DNA of 38,599 nt, taken from positions 1-38,599 of the forward strand of contig CALFAM010000171.1 in NCBI GenBank assembly GCA_937948815.1, in the 5' to 3' direction. The notes beneath the pieces were generated by a model. It was not told where the DNA came from. It saw only the letters and a program-made list of their open reading frames with translations, and did no database searches. The position numbers were made by a program, and so were the translations under genes. Below, piece by piece: positions 1 to 6,541 of this stretch (positions within the stretch are counted from its first letter, which is position 1; each line of letters begins with the position of its first letter). Origin of the DNA: an uncultured bacterium (GTDB lineage: Bacteria; Acidobacteriota; Thermoanaerobaculia; Multivoradales; J023).

Positions 1-463
1 AGGCCGGCATGGCGCATCCCTGGCTCTGAATCACGCGCTGGAGAACACCCGCAGGCATCCAGGTGTCGCAGCCGAGGACCAGGAAGGGACGCGCGCCTAC
101 CACGCGGCGAGCAGCGAGCAGCGCATCGGCGGTGCCACGAGGTGTGTGCTGGTAGGCGTAGCGAACCGTCAGGCGATCGTCGCCAGCGTCCTTGAAGTGG
201 CTTGCGAAGGCCGATTCGCTGGACGCTTGGATGACCAGGCAGACCTCGCGAATGCCGGCATCGACGAGCCCGGCGAGGATGTAGTCGATGATCGGCCGTT
301 GGGCGTCGGGCGGTCCAACCGGCATCAGTGCCTTGATGCCGGTTTGTACAGCAGCCTCTTGCGCCGGTGCCAGTGGGTCGCAAGGGCGGTCGTTCACGTC
401 GGGCGACGCCTTCTGGAGACGCGAGCCGCGTCCCGCCGCGAGCACGATCGCCAGATCAGTCAC
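1..463 (-). CDS. Sugar nucleotidyltransferase, 5' part only (runs off left edge)
   Basis: Partial gene read leftward from a GTG at 461-463. The first 154 codons are visible. The N-terminus reads TDLAIVLAAGRGSRLQ, the glycine-rich NTP-binding signature of the GT-A-fold nucleotidyltransferases that make NDP-sugars. It is followed by KALMPVG, PIIDYILAGLVDAGIREVCLV and a PRGTADALLAARR segment that fits the family's nucleotide-selecting part. About 25 residues lie between the signature loop and the KALMPV strand, which I take as a subfamily trait and not a disruption. The start was chosen because the frame begins with this signature just after it; an ATG at 479 in another frame stops after six codons. 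The Shine-Dalgarno is weak. The gene begins 45 bp after the aminopeptidase stop on the same strand, so the two are probably cotranscribed. The exact sugar and nucleotide cannot be told from the part present. Confidence 0.8.
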   Translation of the reverse strand, partial: MTDLAIVLAAGRGSRLQKASPDVNDRPCDPLAPAQEAAVQTGIKALMPVGPPDAQRPIIDYILAGLVDAGIREVCLVIQASSESAFASHFKDAGDDRLTVRYAYQHTPRGTADALLAARRVVGARPFLVLGCDTWMPAGVLQRVIQSQGCAMPA

Positions 464-508
464 GGCGCGGATTCCGTCATGCGTTGCGCAGAGCCCCGGG
501 GCAGTCAG

Positions 509-1627
509 CTAGCCGATCAGATTGGCCGGATTCAACCCTTCGAGCGCTGGCACCACGAACAAGCCGTCTTTGCGGATCAGCACGTCGTCGAACCACACTT
601 CGCCGCCGCCGGCTTCCGGCATCATTCGCAGGACGAGGTCCCAGTGGACCTGGCTGCGGTTGCCATTGTCGGCGTCGTCGTAGGCGTTGCCTGGCGTGAA
701 GTGGATCGAGCCGGCGATCTTCTCGTCGAAGAGAAGGTCCTTCATCGGCGAGCTGATGTGCGGGTTGAAGCCGATGGCGAACTCGCCGATGTAGCGAGCG
801 CCTTCGTCCATGTCCAGCACGGTTTCGAGGTGCTTGGTGTCGCTCGAGGTCGCTTCGACGATTCGCCCCTGCTCGAAGCGCAGGCGAACGTCCTGGTGGG
901 TGACGCCCTGGTAGATGGTCGGGGTGTTGTAGTGGATCGTTCCCTCGACACTGTCGCGAACGGGCGCGGTGAAGACCTCGCCGTCGGGGATGTTCCGGTG
1001 ACCGTCGCAGGCGATGGTGGGGATGTCCCGAATGCTGAATCGCAGGTCGGTACCTGGTGCGACCAGCCGAACGCGATCCGTGCGCTCCATCAGCTCGATC
1101 AGGGGCTTCATGGCCCGCGACATCTTGGCGTAGTCGAGGGTGCAGACGCGGAAGAAGAAGTCTTCGAAGGCCTCCGTCGACAGTTCAGCCTGCTGCGCCA
1201 TCGATGGGTGCGGCCAGCGGAGCACGACCCAGCGAGTCTTGGGCACCCGCAGCTCGTGGTGCACGGGCTTGCGATAGAGCGTCTCGAAGAGGCGCATGCG
1301 GTCGGCCGGAACATCGGACCATTCCGAGATGTTGTGCTGCCCCCGTACGCCGATGTACGCCTGGACGTTTGCCATCCGGGCTGCCGCGACCTCTCCCATC
1401 AGCTTCATCTGTGCTTCGGTCGCATGCATGATGATGTCGCGAAGCACGACATTCGACTTGAGGGTGACCAGGGGGTTGGCGCCGACTGCGGCAGCAGCAC
1501 GGACCAGCGCTCCGGTGAAGGCGTGCGGTACATCGGTGGCCTCGATGAGCACATTCTCGTCGGCGCCCAACTCACACGAGTAGCGGACGAGGAGCTCGGC
1601 GAGGGTGTCGTATCGGGGGTCGCTCAT
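509..1627 (-). CDS. M29-family metallo-aminopeptidase
   Basis: 372 residues. This is a cytosolic aminopeptidase of peptidase family M29 (AmpS/AmpT/aminopeptidase II type), which removes N-terminal residues from peptides using a two-metal site. The C-terminal half carries the expected ligands: E217 (in GEVFTAP), E282 (in YIGEFAIG), H309 (in GSIHF), H328 and D330 (in VHWD). GARYIGE, GFNPH and GSIHFTPGNAY are recognisable family blocks. The loop between the H309 block and the HWD block is shorter than I remember for AmpS-type enzymes (about 19 residues against about 30), so it may be a subgroup. The start ATG has a good AGGAG six bases upstream. It lies 24 bp after the CBM48-like gene and 45 bp before the nucleotidyltransferase gene, an operon-like arrangement. 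Function is confident at family level; the substrate is unknown. Confidence 0.9.
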   Translation of the reverse strand: MSDPRYDTLAELLVRYSCELGADENVLIEATDVPHAFTGALVRAAAAVGANPLVTLKSNVVLRDIIMHATEAQMKLMGEVAAARMANVQAYIGVRGQHNISEWSDVPADRMRLFETLYRKPVHHELRVPKTRWVVLRWPHPSMAQQAELSTEAFEDFFFRVCTLDYAKMSRAMKPLIELMERTDRVRLVAPGTDLRFSIRDIPTIACDGHRNIPDGEVFTAPVRDSVEGTIHYNTPTIYQGVTHQDVRLRFEQGRIVEATSSDTKHLETVLDMDEGARYIGEFAIGFNPHISSPMKDLLFDEKIAGSIHFTPGNAYDDADNGNRSQVHWDLVLRMMPEAGGGEVWFDDVLIRKDGLFVVPALEGLNPANLIG

Positions 1628-1651
1628 GGCTGCTCCTAGATCAGGGTCGGT

Positions 1652-1996
1652 CTATACCGCGACGACGCAATCGTGACCGCCGAAACGGTTGGGCACGAGC
1701 TCGTCGGCATGGTCGTCGTTGAGCCACTGCTGCTGGTTCGTGAGGTAGCGGAAGCGGTAGCGCTTGCCGGCCTCGAGCGACAGGGTGGTGGAGTAGGAGC
1801 CGTCCTTGCGGGGTGTGAGCCGATGTTCTTCGGCGTTCCAGCCATTCCAGTCACCGACCACCGAGATCGACTCGGCGGCGGCGTTGTCGATGGCCTCCGT
1901 CTCGGTCGTCTGGGACTCGGTTTCGGGGAGCTCTGGCTTCAACTTGAAGGTGACGCGGCAGGAACGACGGGTTTTCGAGTAATTCTTTTTCAACAT
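1652..1996 (-). CDS. Small isoamylase early-set (CBM48-like) domain protein
   Basis: 114 residues starting MLKKNYSKTRRSCRVTFKL. The protein is one immunoglobulin-like early-set domain of the type found at the N-terminus of isoamylase and glycogen-branching enzymes and in AMPK-beta. VVGDWNGW at mid-length and YRFRYL near the end are the typical strands, and the Trp residues would pack against an alpha-glucan. Stand-alone copies start almost identically in other bacteria. No catalytic domain follows, so a glycogen-binding or regulatory role is inferred. The frame is open back to 2290, but I use the ATG at 1994-1996 because homology begins there and an AGGAG lies 10 bases upstream. A hairpin and a triple repeat precede it (see separate entries). 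It is first in an apparent operon with the aminopeptidase and nucleotidyltransferase. Confidence 0.85.
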   Translation of the reverse strand: MLKKNYSKTRRSCRVTFKLKPELPETESQTTETEAIDNAAAESISVVGDWNGWNAEEHRLTPRKDGSYSTTLSLEAGKRYRFRYLTNQQQWLNDDHADELVPNRFGGHDCVVAV

Positions 1997-2011
1997 GAGC
2001 TTCAGTCTCCT

Positions 2012-2035
2012 CGTAGGCTGCATGGCAGCCCTACG
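2012..2035 (-). promoter_or_regulatory. Hairpin directly upstream of the CBM48-like gene's Shine-Dalgarno
   Basis: The plus strand reads CGTAGGCTGC, ATG, GCAGCCCTACG. The two arms pair over 10 bp with one bulged base and a 3-base loop. On the minus-strand transcript the hairpin ends at 2012 and the AGGAG of the CBM48-like gene begins at 2011, so the folded stem would abut the ribosome binding site. There is no U-run, so it is not a typical terminator. The pairing is read directly; a role in translation or mRNA stability is inferred. Confidence 0.45.
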
Positions 2036-2067
2036 CGATGACACGAGTTCGTACTGGGCAGTGTCTT

Positions 2068-2107
2068 GCGACACAGGTGGCGTCGCGAACACATTGTTGC
2101 GAACACA
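2068..2107. repeat. Three GCGA(A)CACA direct repeats upstream of the CBM48-like gene
   Basis: GCGACACA at 2068-2075, GCGAACACA at 2085-2093 and GCGAACACA at 2099-2107. Starts are 17 and 14 bp apart and all are in the same orientation. They lie 72-111 bp upstream of the CBM48-like start and downstream of the cyclic-nucleotide-binding gene's stop, in otherwise empty DNA. Clustered same-strand copies suggest an operator array; the regulator is unknown. Confidence 0.4.
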
Positions 2108-2255
2108 GATTGGGTCGAGGCCGTGGGGTCGGAAGACGAGCCCGGAAGATGCCTCGAGCTCAGCGATGCGGAATGCTGCCAGACGGCAGCGGGCGGCACG
2201 ATACCACAGGAAGCCGGTGGGGCGCCCAGCGTCCGCTCGGTCCGGGTTTGCCGGG

Positions 2256-4031
2256 TCAGTGCTCGCTTGGAATGAGCTCGTCACGGGCACGTGCGCCAGC
2301 CAGGATGCGCCACGTGGTCAGCTTCTCGTCGATCTCCCGAAGGCGACGGCAGAGCAGGCGACACAGGAGCTGAAGGAACTGCAAGGCGGCGTGCGGATCC
2401 ATCGACAGCACTTCCGCGAGGATCGTCTCGTCGAACGAGATCACGGTGACCGGCCCGTCGTGCGCCCGCGAATCGGCCGACCGCGGTTTGCCGTCGAGCA
2501 GGGACATTTCGCCGAAGACATCGCCGCGGTCGAGTATCGCCAGGGCCTCTTCGCCGCCTCCGGGGATGAACTTGCTGATCATCACCCGCCCTTCGAGCAC
2601 CACGTACATTTCGTCGCCGGCATCACCCTCGCGGAAGAGGTAGGTGCCGGCGGCGAAGCGCTTGACCTCGGAGAAGTTGGCCAGGGTGCCGAGCTCGGAA
2701 GCCGTCAGGCCCTGCTCGTGCAGCAAGCGAATCTGGTCATCGGTGCCGACGGAGACCGTGTCGTGGGTGCCGTCGGTCGATTCGGTGCGCTGCGGCTGGG
2801 GCTCGTCGGCGAAGAAGGTCGAAAGCTGCTCGTTGGCACGGCGGAGCTTGCTGGCCAAGGCGTGCCAGAACGCTTGGTGGAGCTTGACGCCGATGGCCGG
2901 CTGGTCCTTGATCAGGTGCTGGAGTGAGCCTGCATCGAGGCGCAGGATGGTGGAAACCTCTTCCGTCACGGCGTCTGCCAGACGCGCGTGGGGCTCGATG
3001 AAGTTGACCTCGCCGAGGAAGGCGCCGGCCGATACCGCGCCGAGAACCACGCGACCGTAGGACGTATCCCGGTGAATGCTCACCAAGCCACGCTCGACGA
3101 TGAAGATGTCGCCGCCTTCGGAGTTCTGGGAAAAGACTTGGGTGCCTTTTTCGAGTCGCTCGGCACGCACGGACGCGGCGAGCTGAAACAGCTCGATGTC
3201 GTCGAAGAGTGAGAATAGGTCGAGGTGCCGGAGTCGGCTCGCGAGCTCGATGCGCCCGATCTCGGGGGCCGTGGTGGTCGGATTGGCCACCCGTGCGGCG
3301 GCAAACGTCGCGTCGTCGTCGAGCAGGCGCTCGCGGTGGTATTCCAGACGGTCGAAAGCCGTCTGTAGCTGTTCCCTCCGCTCGTGGAAACGCTGCACCA
3401 ATTCTTCCCGCGACAGCTTGATCATCGCGCGGTAGGTGCGGATGCGCCGGGTCAGTCGGTCCGAACCCTCGGCATCGTTGGGCTTGAGCAGCCAGAAGGC
3501 ATCGATCGCTGCTTCGAGTGCCTCGAAATGGCGTCCGCGCTCGTACTCCACCCGGCTGAGGGTTTCCGCTGCCTCGCGGTCGAACGGATTGTCCCGGCGG
3601 CAGCGTCGCAGCAGGCGTGCAGCTTCGTCGAAGCGTGACTGCGACGCGAGAATCTTGCCGTGCAGCTTCTGGGCATTGGGGTTGACGATGGCCTTGGAAC
3701 GAGCAATCTCCAGACACTGCACGGCCTGGCTGCGCTTTCCGCGTTCCTCGTACAGGGCGGCGAGGCCATAGAAGTGAAAAGAGTCGATGGCATCGCGTCG
3801 CGCCTGCTCGAGGAGGTCGGCGCCGAGGTCGCGGTTGTTGGTCTGCGAACGTTGGCGTTGGCGGTTGCGCACCTGAGCCAGGGACAACTTGACGCCCAGA
3901 TTGTCAGGCGTCAAGCGTAGTGCGATCTGGAAAAACTCAGCGGCTTCATCCAGCATGTCGCGGTCGACAAATTGGCGAGCGAGCGTCACGATCTGCTCGA
4001 GGTCGAGGGGCGGCAGTCCTTGTTGGCTCAT
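2256..4031 (-). CDS. TPR protein with two cyclic-nucleotide-binding domains
   Basis: 591 residues. Residues about 10-185 form helical TPR-like repeats (DEAAEFFQIALRLTPDN, YEERGKRSQAVQCLEIA, SRFDEAARLLRRCRRDNP). Two CAP/PKA-type cyclic-nucleotide-binding beta-barrels follow, about 268-385 and 435-560. The second has a near-canonical phosphate-binding cassette, FGEMSLLDGKPRSADS, with E508. The first is degenerate (LGEVNFIEPHARLADAV, E341), so it may bind nucleotide poorly or only be structural. No helix-turn-helix, kinase or channel domain follows, so this is not a CRP-like transcription factor; a cyclic-nucleotide-responsive scaffold is inferred. The frame is open to an ATG at 4055, but I prefer the ATG at 4029-4031 (MSQQGLPPLD), where the helical part begins; neither start has a strong Shine-Dalgarno. 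It is divergent from a TPR gene at 4233 and 259 bp upstream of the CBM48-like gene. Confidence 0.85.
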   Translation of the reverse strand: MSQQGLPPLDLEQIVTLARQFVDRDMLDEAAEFFQIALRLTPDNLGVKLSLAQVRNRQRQRSQTNNRDLGADLLEQARRDAIDSFHFYGLAALYEERGKRSQAVQCLEIARSKAIVNPNAQKLHGKILASQSRFDEAARLLRRCRRDNPFDREAAETLSRVEYERGRHFEALEAAIDAFWLLKPNDAEGSDRLTRRIRTYRAMIKLSREELVQRFHERREQLQTAFDRLEYHRERLLDDDATFAAARVANPTTTAPEIGRIELASRLRHLDLFSLFDDIELFQLAASVRAERLEKGTQVFSQNSEGGDIFIVERGLVSIHRDTSYGRVVLGAVSAGAFLGEVNFIEPHARLADAVTEEVSTILRLDAGSLQHLIKDQPAIGVKLHQAFWHALASKLRRANEQLSTFFADEPQPQRTESTDGTHDTVSVGTDDQIRLLHEQGLTASELGTLANFSEVKRFAAGTYLFREGDAGDEMYVVLEGRVMISKFIPGGGEEALAILDRGDVFGEMSLLDGKPRSADSRAHDGPVTVISFDETILAEVLSMDPHAALQFLQLLCRLLCRRLREIDEKLTTWRILAGARARDELIPSEH

Positions 4032-4127
4032 CGGGAAGTGAGATCCTACCACCATGGGGGAGGATGTCGACTCGACAGGCGCGCGGATTCTGGGTGGCTG
4101 GAGCCTTGAAGCCTCGGTTCAGTCGTA

Positions 4128-4158
4128 TTGCCGCTTCCCAGAGTTTCATGTGTATGAT
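4128..4158 (+). promoter_or_regulatory. Possible promoter for the 4233 TPR gene
   Basis: TATGAT at 4153-4158 matches the sigma-70 -10 box at five of six positions. TTGCCG at 4128-4133 could be the -35 box, but the 19-bp spacer is long. Transcription would begin near 4165. That argues against the in-frame ATGs at 4158 and 4179 and supports the start at 4233. It lies in the divergent gap with the cyclic-nucleotide-binding gene. Confidence 0.3.
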
Positions 4159-4232
4159 TGAATAGGAAGACAGGCAGTATGCTGACGGACGGTGTCGGTG
4201 TGCTGCGATCATTCGATTCGAGGACCAAGCCC

Positions 4233-4754
4233 ATGGGTTTGCAACCGCAGGCAGTCGCCAGCGAGCCAGTCGTCCATGCCGCGAGACCGATCGACGTGGC
4301 ATGGCGCGGGATCGAGCTCTGCCGGCAGGGTGAGTGGAACGAGGGGATGTACTGGCTGTCCATGGCTGCAGGGGTTTCGTCTAACTCCCTCGAGCAGCTT
4401 CCTGGGGTCTACTTTGCCTACTTTGGCTACGGCCTGGCCCGCTACCGCGGCAAGCGCAAGGAAGGGCTCAAGATGTGCAAGCGCGCTGTCGAGCTCGAGT
4501 TCTACCAGCCGGACAACTACCAACTCCTCGCGCGGGCCTACTTCCTGATCGGTGATCGCCGGTCGGCTTACGACGTCGTGGAGCGTGGCCTCGAGATCGA
4601 TGCGAGCAACGAAGAGTTGCTCAGCCTGCATCGCGATATCGGCCTGCGCCGTGCACCGGTCCTTCCTTTTCTGCCCCGTGGCAATCCGCTCAATCGCGCC
4701 TTGGGTCGGGTGCGCCACAGAATGCTGGGCAATCGGCCACTTCCGGGCGACTGA
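4233..4754 (+). CDS. Small TPR-repeat protein
   Basis: 173 residues from the ATG at 4233 (MGLQPQAVAS). Helical repeats appear at VAWRGIELCRQGEWNEGMYWLSMAAG, FAYFGYGLARYRGKRKEGLKMCKRAVELE and the DNYQLLARAYFLIGDRRSAYDVVERGLEID stretch, matching TPR or Sel1-like spacing. TPRs mediate protein-protein contacts; no catalytic motif, signal peptide or membrane segment is visible. The C-terminus is short, basic and proline-containing. In-frame ATGs at 4158 and 4179 also exist. The 4233 start has GAGGA eight bases upstream and falls after the possible transcription start. The gene diverges from another TPR-bearing gene (2256-4031), so they may share regulation. Partner unknown. Confidence 0.75.
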   Translation: MGLQPQAVASEPVVHAARPIDVAWRGIELCRQGEWNEGMYWLSMAAGVSSNSLEQLPGVYFAYFGYGLARYRGKRKEGLKMCKRAVELEFYQPDNYQLLARAYFLIGDRRSAYDVVERGLEIDASNEELLSLHRDIGLRRAPVLPFLPRGNPLNRALGRVRHRMLGNRPLPGD

Positions 4755-4809
4755 TCCGGCCCGCCGTCAGCTCGGTCTCGCGGTCATCACGAGCTCTCGC
4801 GACCCGCGA

Positions 4810-4838
4810 TCGAGAATCTCGGGTTGCGGCGTTATACT
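4810..4838 (+). promoter_or_regulatory. Probable promoter for the sodium-dependent transporter
   Basis: TCGAGA at 4810-4815 (four of six -35 positions), a 17-bp spacer, then TATACT at 4833-4838 (five of six -10 positions). It lies in the 226-bp gap before the transporter start, leaving an untranslated leader of about 135 bases. Confidence 0.4.
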
Positions 4839-4980
4839 CTGCACACTCACCAGGTCCACGGTATCGGCCGTGTTGAAGGTTGCCTTGCGATGCGGAAAAG
4901 GTAACCAGCTCACCGACACCGCGCTGCCGTGCGCGAGCGCGTTTTAGTCGTGGACTGCTCGTTAGGCTGGAGGACAGCGG

Positions 4981-6369
4981 ATGGCAACGGTTTCCCCTTC
5001 CCGTGGACAATGGAGCTCGAAGATGGCCTTCGTGCTTGCAGCGGCTGGCTCGGCAGTCGGTCTGGGTAACATCTGGAAGTTCCCGAGCGAAGTCGCCCAG
5101 CAGGGCGGCGCGGCCTTCCTGATGATGTACCTCGGCTGTTGTTTCTTGGTCGGTTTCCCGGTCATGGTCGCGGAGATTGCCATCGGGCGTGCCACAGGAA
5201 AGAACCCGGTGGGTGCCTTCAAAGCGCTGTCGCCCAACCCGATTTTCCCGCTGGTCGGACTGTGGGGCATCCTCTGCGGCGTGATGATCCTTTCGTTCTA
5301 CACCGTGGTTGCTGGTTGGTCCCTGGGCTTCGTATTCGGCGAGGCTGCTCACTTTCTTGGTTTCCAAGGCGCTGCCGAGGTGCTGATGGTCGTGGGGCCG
5401 GGTACGAAGACCGCGGTCTTCGCCGCGTTATTCATGGCAGCCACGACGTTCATCGTTTCGAGTGGCGTCAGCGAAGGCATCGAGCGTGTTGCCAAGACGT
5501 TGATGCCGCTGCTGATCGGCATGATGCTGTTGATGATCGCCTTCGTGGTTACCCGAGAGGGCAGCGGTGAGGGGCTGGCCATGTACCTCAAACCCGATTT
5601 CTCGAAGGTCGACATGTCGCTGGTCTTCCAGGCGCTGGGACAGGCGTTCTTCTCGTTGTCCCTCGGCATGGGTGCACTGATCACCTATGGCTCGTACATG
5701 AGCCGTAAGCAGAATGTCGTCGAGTCGGCGGCCTGGGTGACGCTGGCGGATGTCGGGATCGCCTTCCTGGCCGGCCTGTTGATCATGCCCGCGATGTTCG
5801 TGGCGCAGAAGAGTGGCATTCAGATCTACAAGGACGCCTCGACGGGCGACGGTGTCGCTGCCGGGGCGAAGGTGCTGATCGACGAAGACGGTTTGGTTTT
5901 CACCGTTCTTCCGCAGCTCTTCGAATCGATGGGCTCGGGAATCGGCCTGGTCTTCGGCGTCGGCTTCTTCGTGCTGCTGTCGATGGCGGCGCTCACTTCG
6001 ACCATCTCGCTGCTCGAGGTTCCCACCTCGTATGCCATCGACGAGTTGGGCATGAGCCGAAAGAAGGCTGCCCTGATGTTCGGCTGCGTGATCACGGCGA
6101 TTGCCCTGGTGATTTCCTACCGTTTGAGCTTGATCGGTACCTTTGCGACGATCTTCAGTACCATCGGGCTGCCGGTAGGCGGCTTGATGATCTGCCTGTT
6201 CATGGCCTATGTTTGGAAAACACGCCACGCGCTGGCTGAGATGGAGGCAGGGTATCCTGGTATCCAGAGCAGCCTGTTCGCCAAGTTCTGGCCGCCGCTG
6301 ATGGCTGTGGTTTGCCCGTTGCTGATTCTGACCGTCTTGGTGCTTACCCTGATTCAGCAGTTCCAGTGA
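4981..6369 (+). CDS. Neurotransmitter:sodium symporter (SNF) family transporter
   Basis: 462 residues and strongly hydrophobic, with about 11-12 membrane segments. It belongs to the NSS/SNF (LeuT-like) family of inner-membrane secondary transporters that move amino acids or related amines with sodium. The first helix reads AAAGSAVGLGNIWKFP, the unwound TM1 motif that binds substrate and Na+ in LeuT. GRATGKNPVGAF, SFYTVVAGW and QALGQAFFSLSLGMGALITYGSYM are further family blocks. The length fits the bacterial 11-TM branch. The start has GGAGG seven bases upstream and a promoter-like sequence at 4810-4838. The specific substrate cannot be told by reading. It stands alone between the small TPR gene and the helicase, with 172 bp before the latter. 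Confidence 0.93.
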   Translation: MATVSPSRGQWSSKMAFVLAAAGSAVGLGNIWKFPSEVAQQGGAAFLMMYLGCCFLVGFPVMVAEIAIGRATGKNPVGAFKALSPNPIFPLVGLWGILCGVMILSFYTVVAGWSLGFVFGEAAHFLGFQGAAEVLMVVGPGTKTAVFAALFMAATTFIVSSGVSEGIERVAKTLMPLLIGMMLLMIAFVVTREGSGEGLAMYLKPDFSKVDMSLVFQALGQAFFSLSLGMGALITYGSYMSRKQNVVESAAWVTLADVGIAFLAGLLIMPAMFVAQKSGIQIYKDASTGDGVAAGAKVLIDEDGLVFTVLPQLFESMGSGIGLVFGVGFFVLLSMAALTSTISLLEVPTSYAIDELGMSRKKAALMFGCVITAIALVISYRLSLIGTFATIFSTIGLPVGGLMICLFMAYVWKTRHALAEMEAGYPGIQSSLFAKFWPPLMAVVCPLLILTVLVLTLIQQFQ

Positions 6370-6403
6370 GTCCGTACCGGATCGGCTCCGCCTTCCTGGG
6401 CGA

Positions 6404-6432
6404 CCCTGTGTTCTCGAGCGGCCCTGTGTTCT
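6404..6432. repeat. 11-bp direct repeat upstream of the ACT-helicase gene
   Basis: CCCTGTGTTCT occurs at 6404-6414 and again at 6422-6432, 18 bp start to start, in the 172-bp gap before the helicase. An exact 11-base repeat at this distance is unlikely by chance in so short a gap. It could be a tandem operator or a small duplication. Confidence 0.35.
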
Positions 6433-6541
6433 TATGGCTCCTCCCGCCGAACCCTCGACGTGAGCGAGCCTCTTCCCTGTTTTCGCAACCCGCCATACCG
6501 GCCGGCGGTTGCACCAGCTGATCATGCCGGTCTGAGCCCTT

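Noticed and set aside
146..1639. Long plus-strand open frame of about 500 codons
   Set aside because: It lies opposite the M29 aminopeptidase and nucleotidyltransferase, whose motifs are intact on the minus strand. The translation has no recognisable domain and is a GC-driven shadow.
1997..2290. N-terminal extension of the CBM48-like protein to 2290
   Set aside because: The added 98 residues have no family similarity. A good Shine-Dalgarno supports the ATG at 1996, and the extension would overlap the upstream gene's end.
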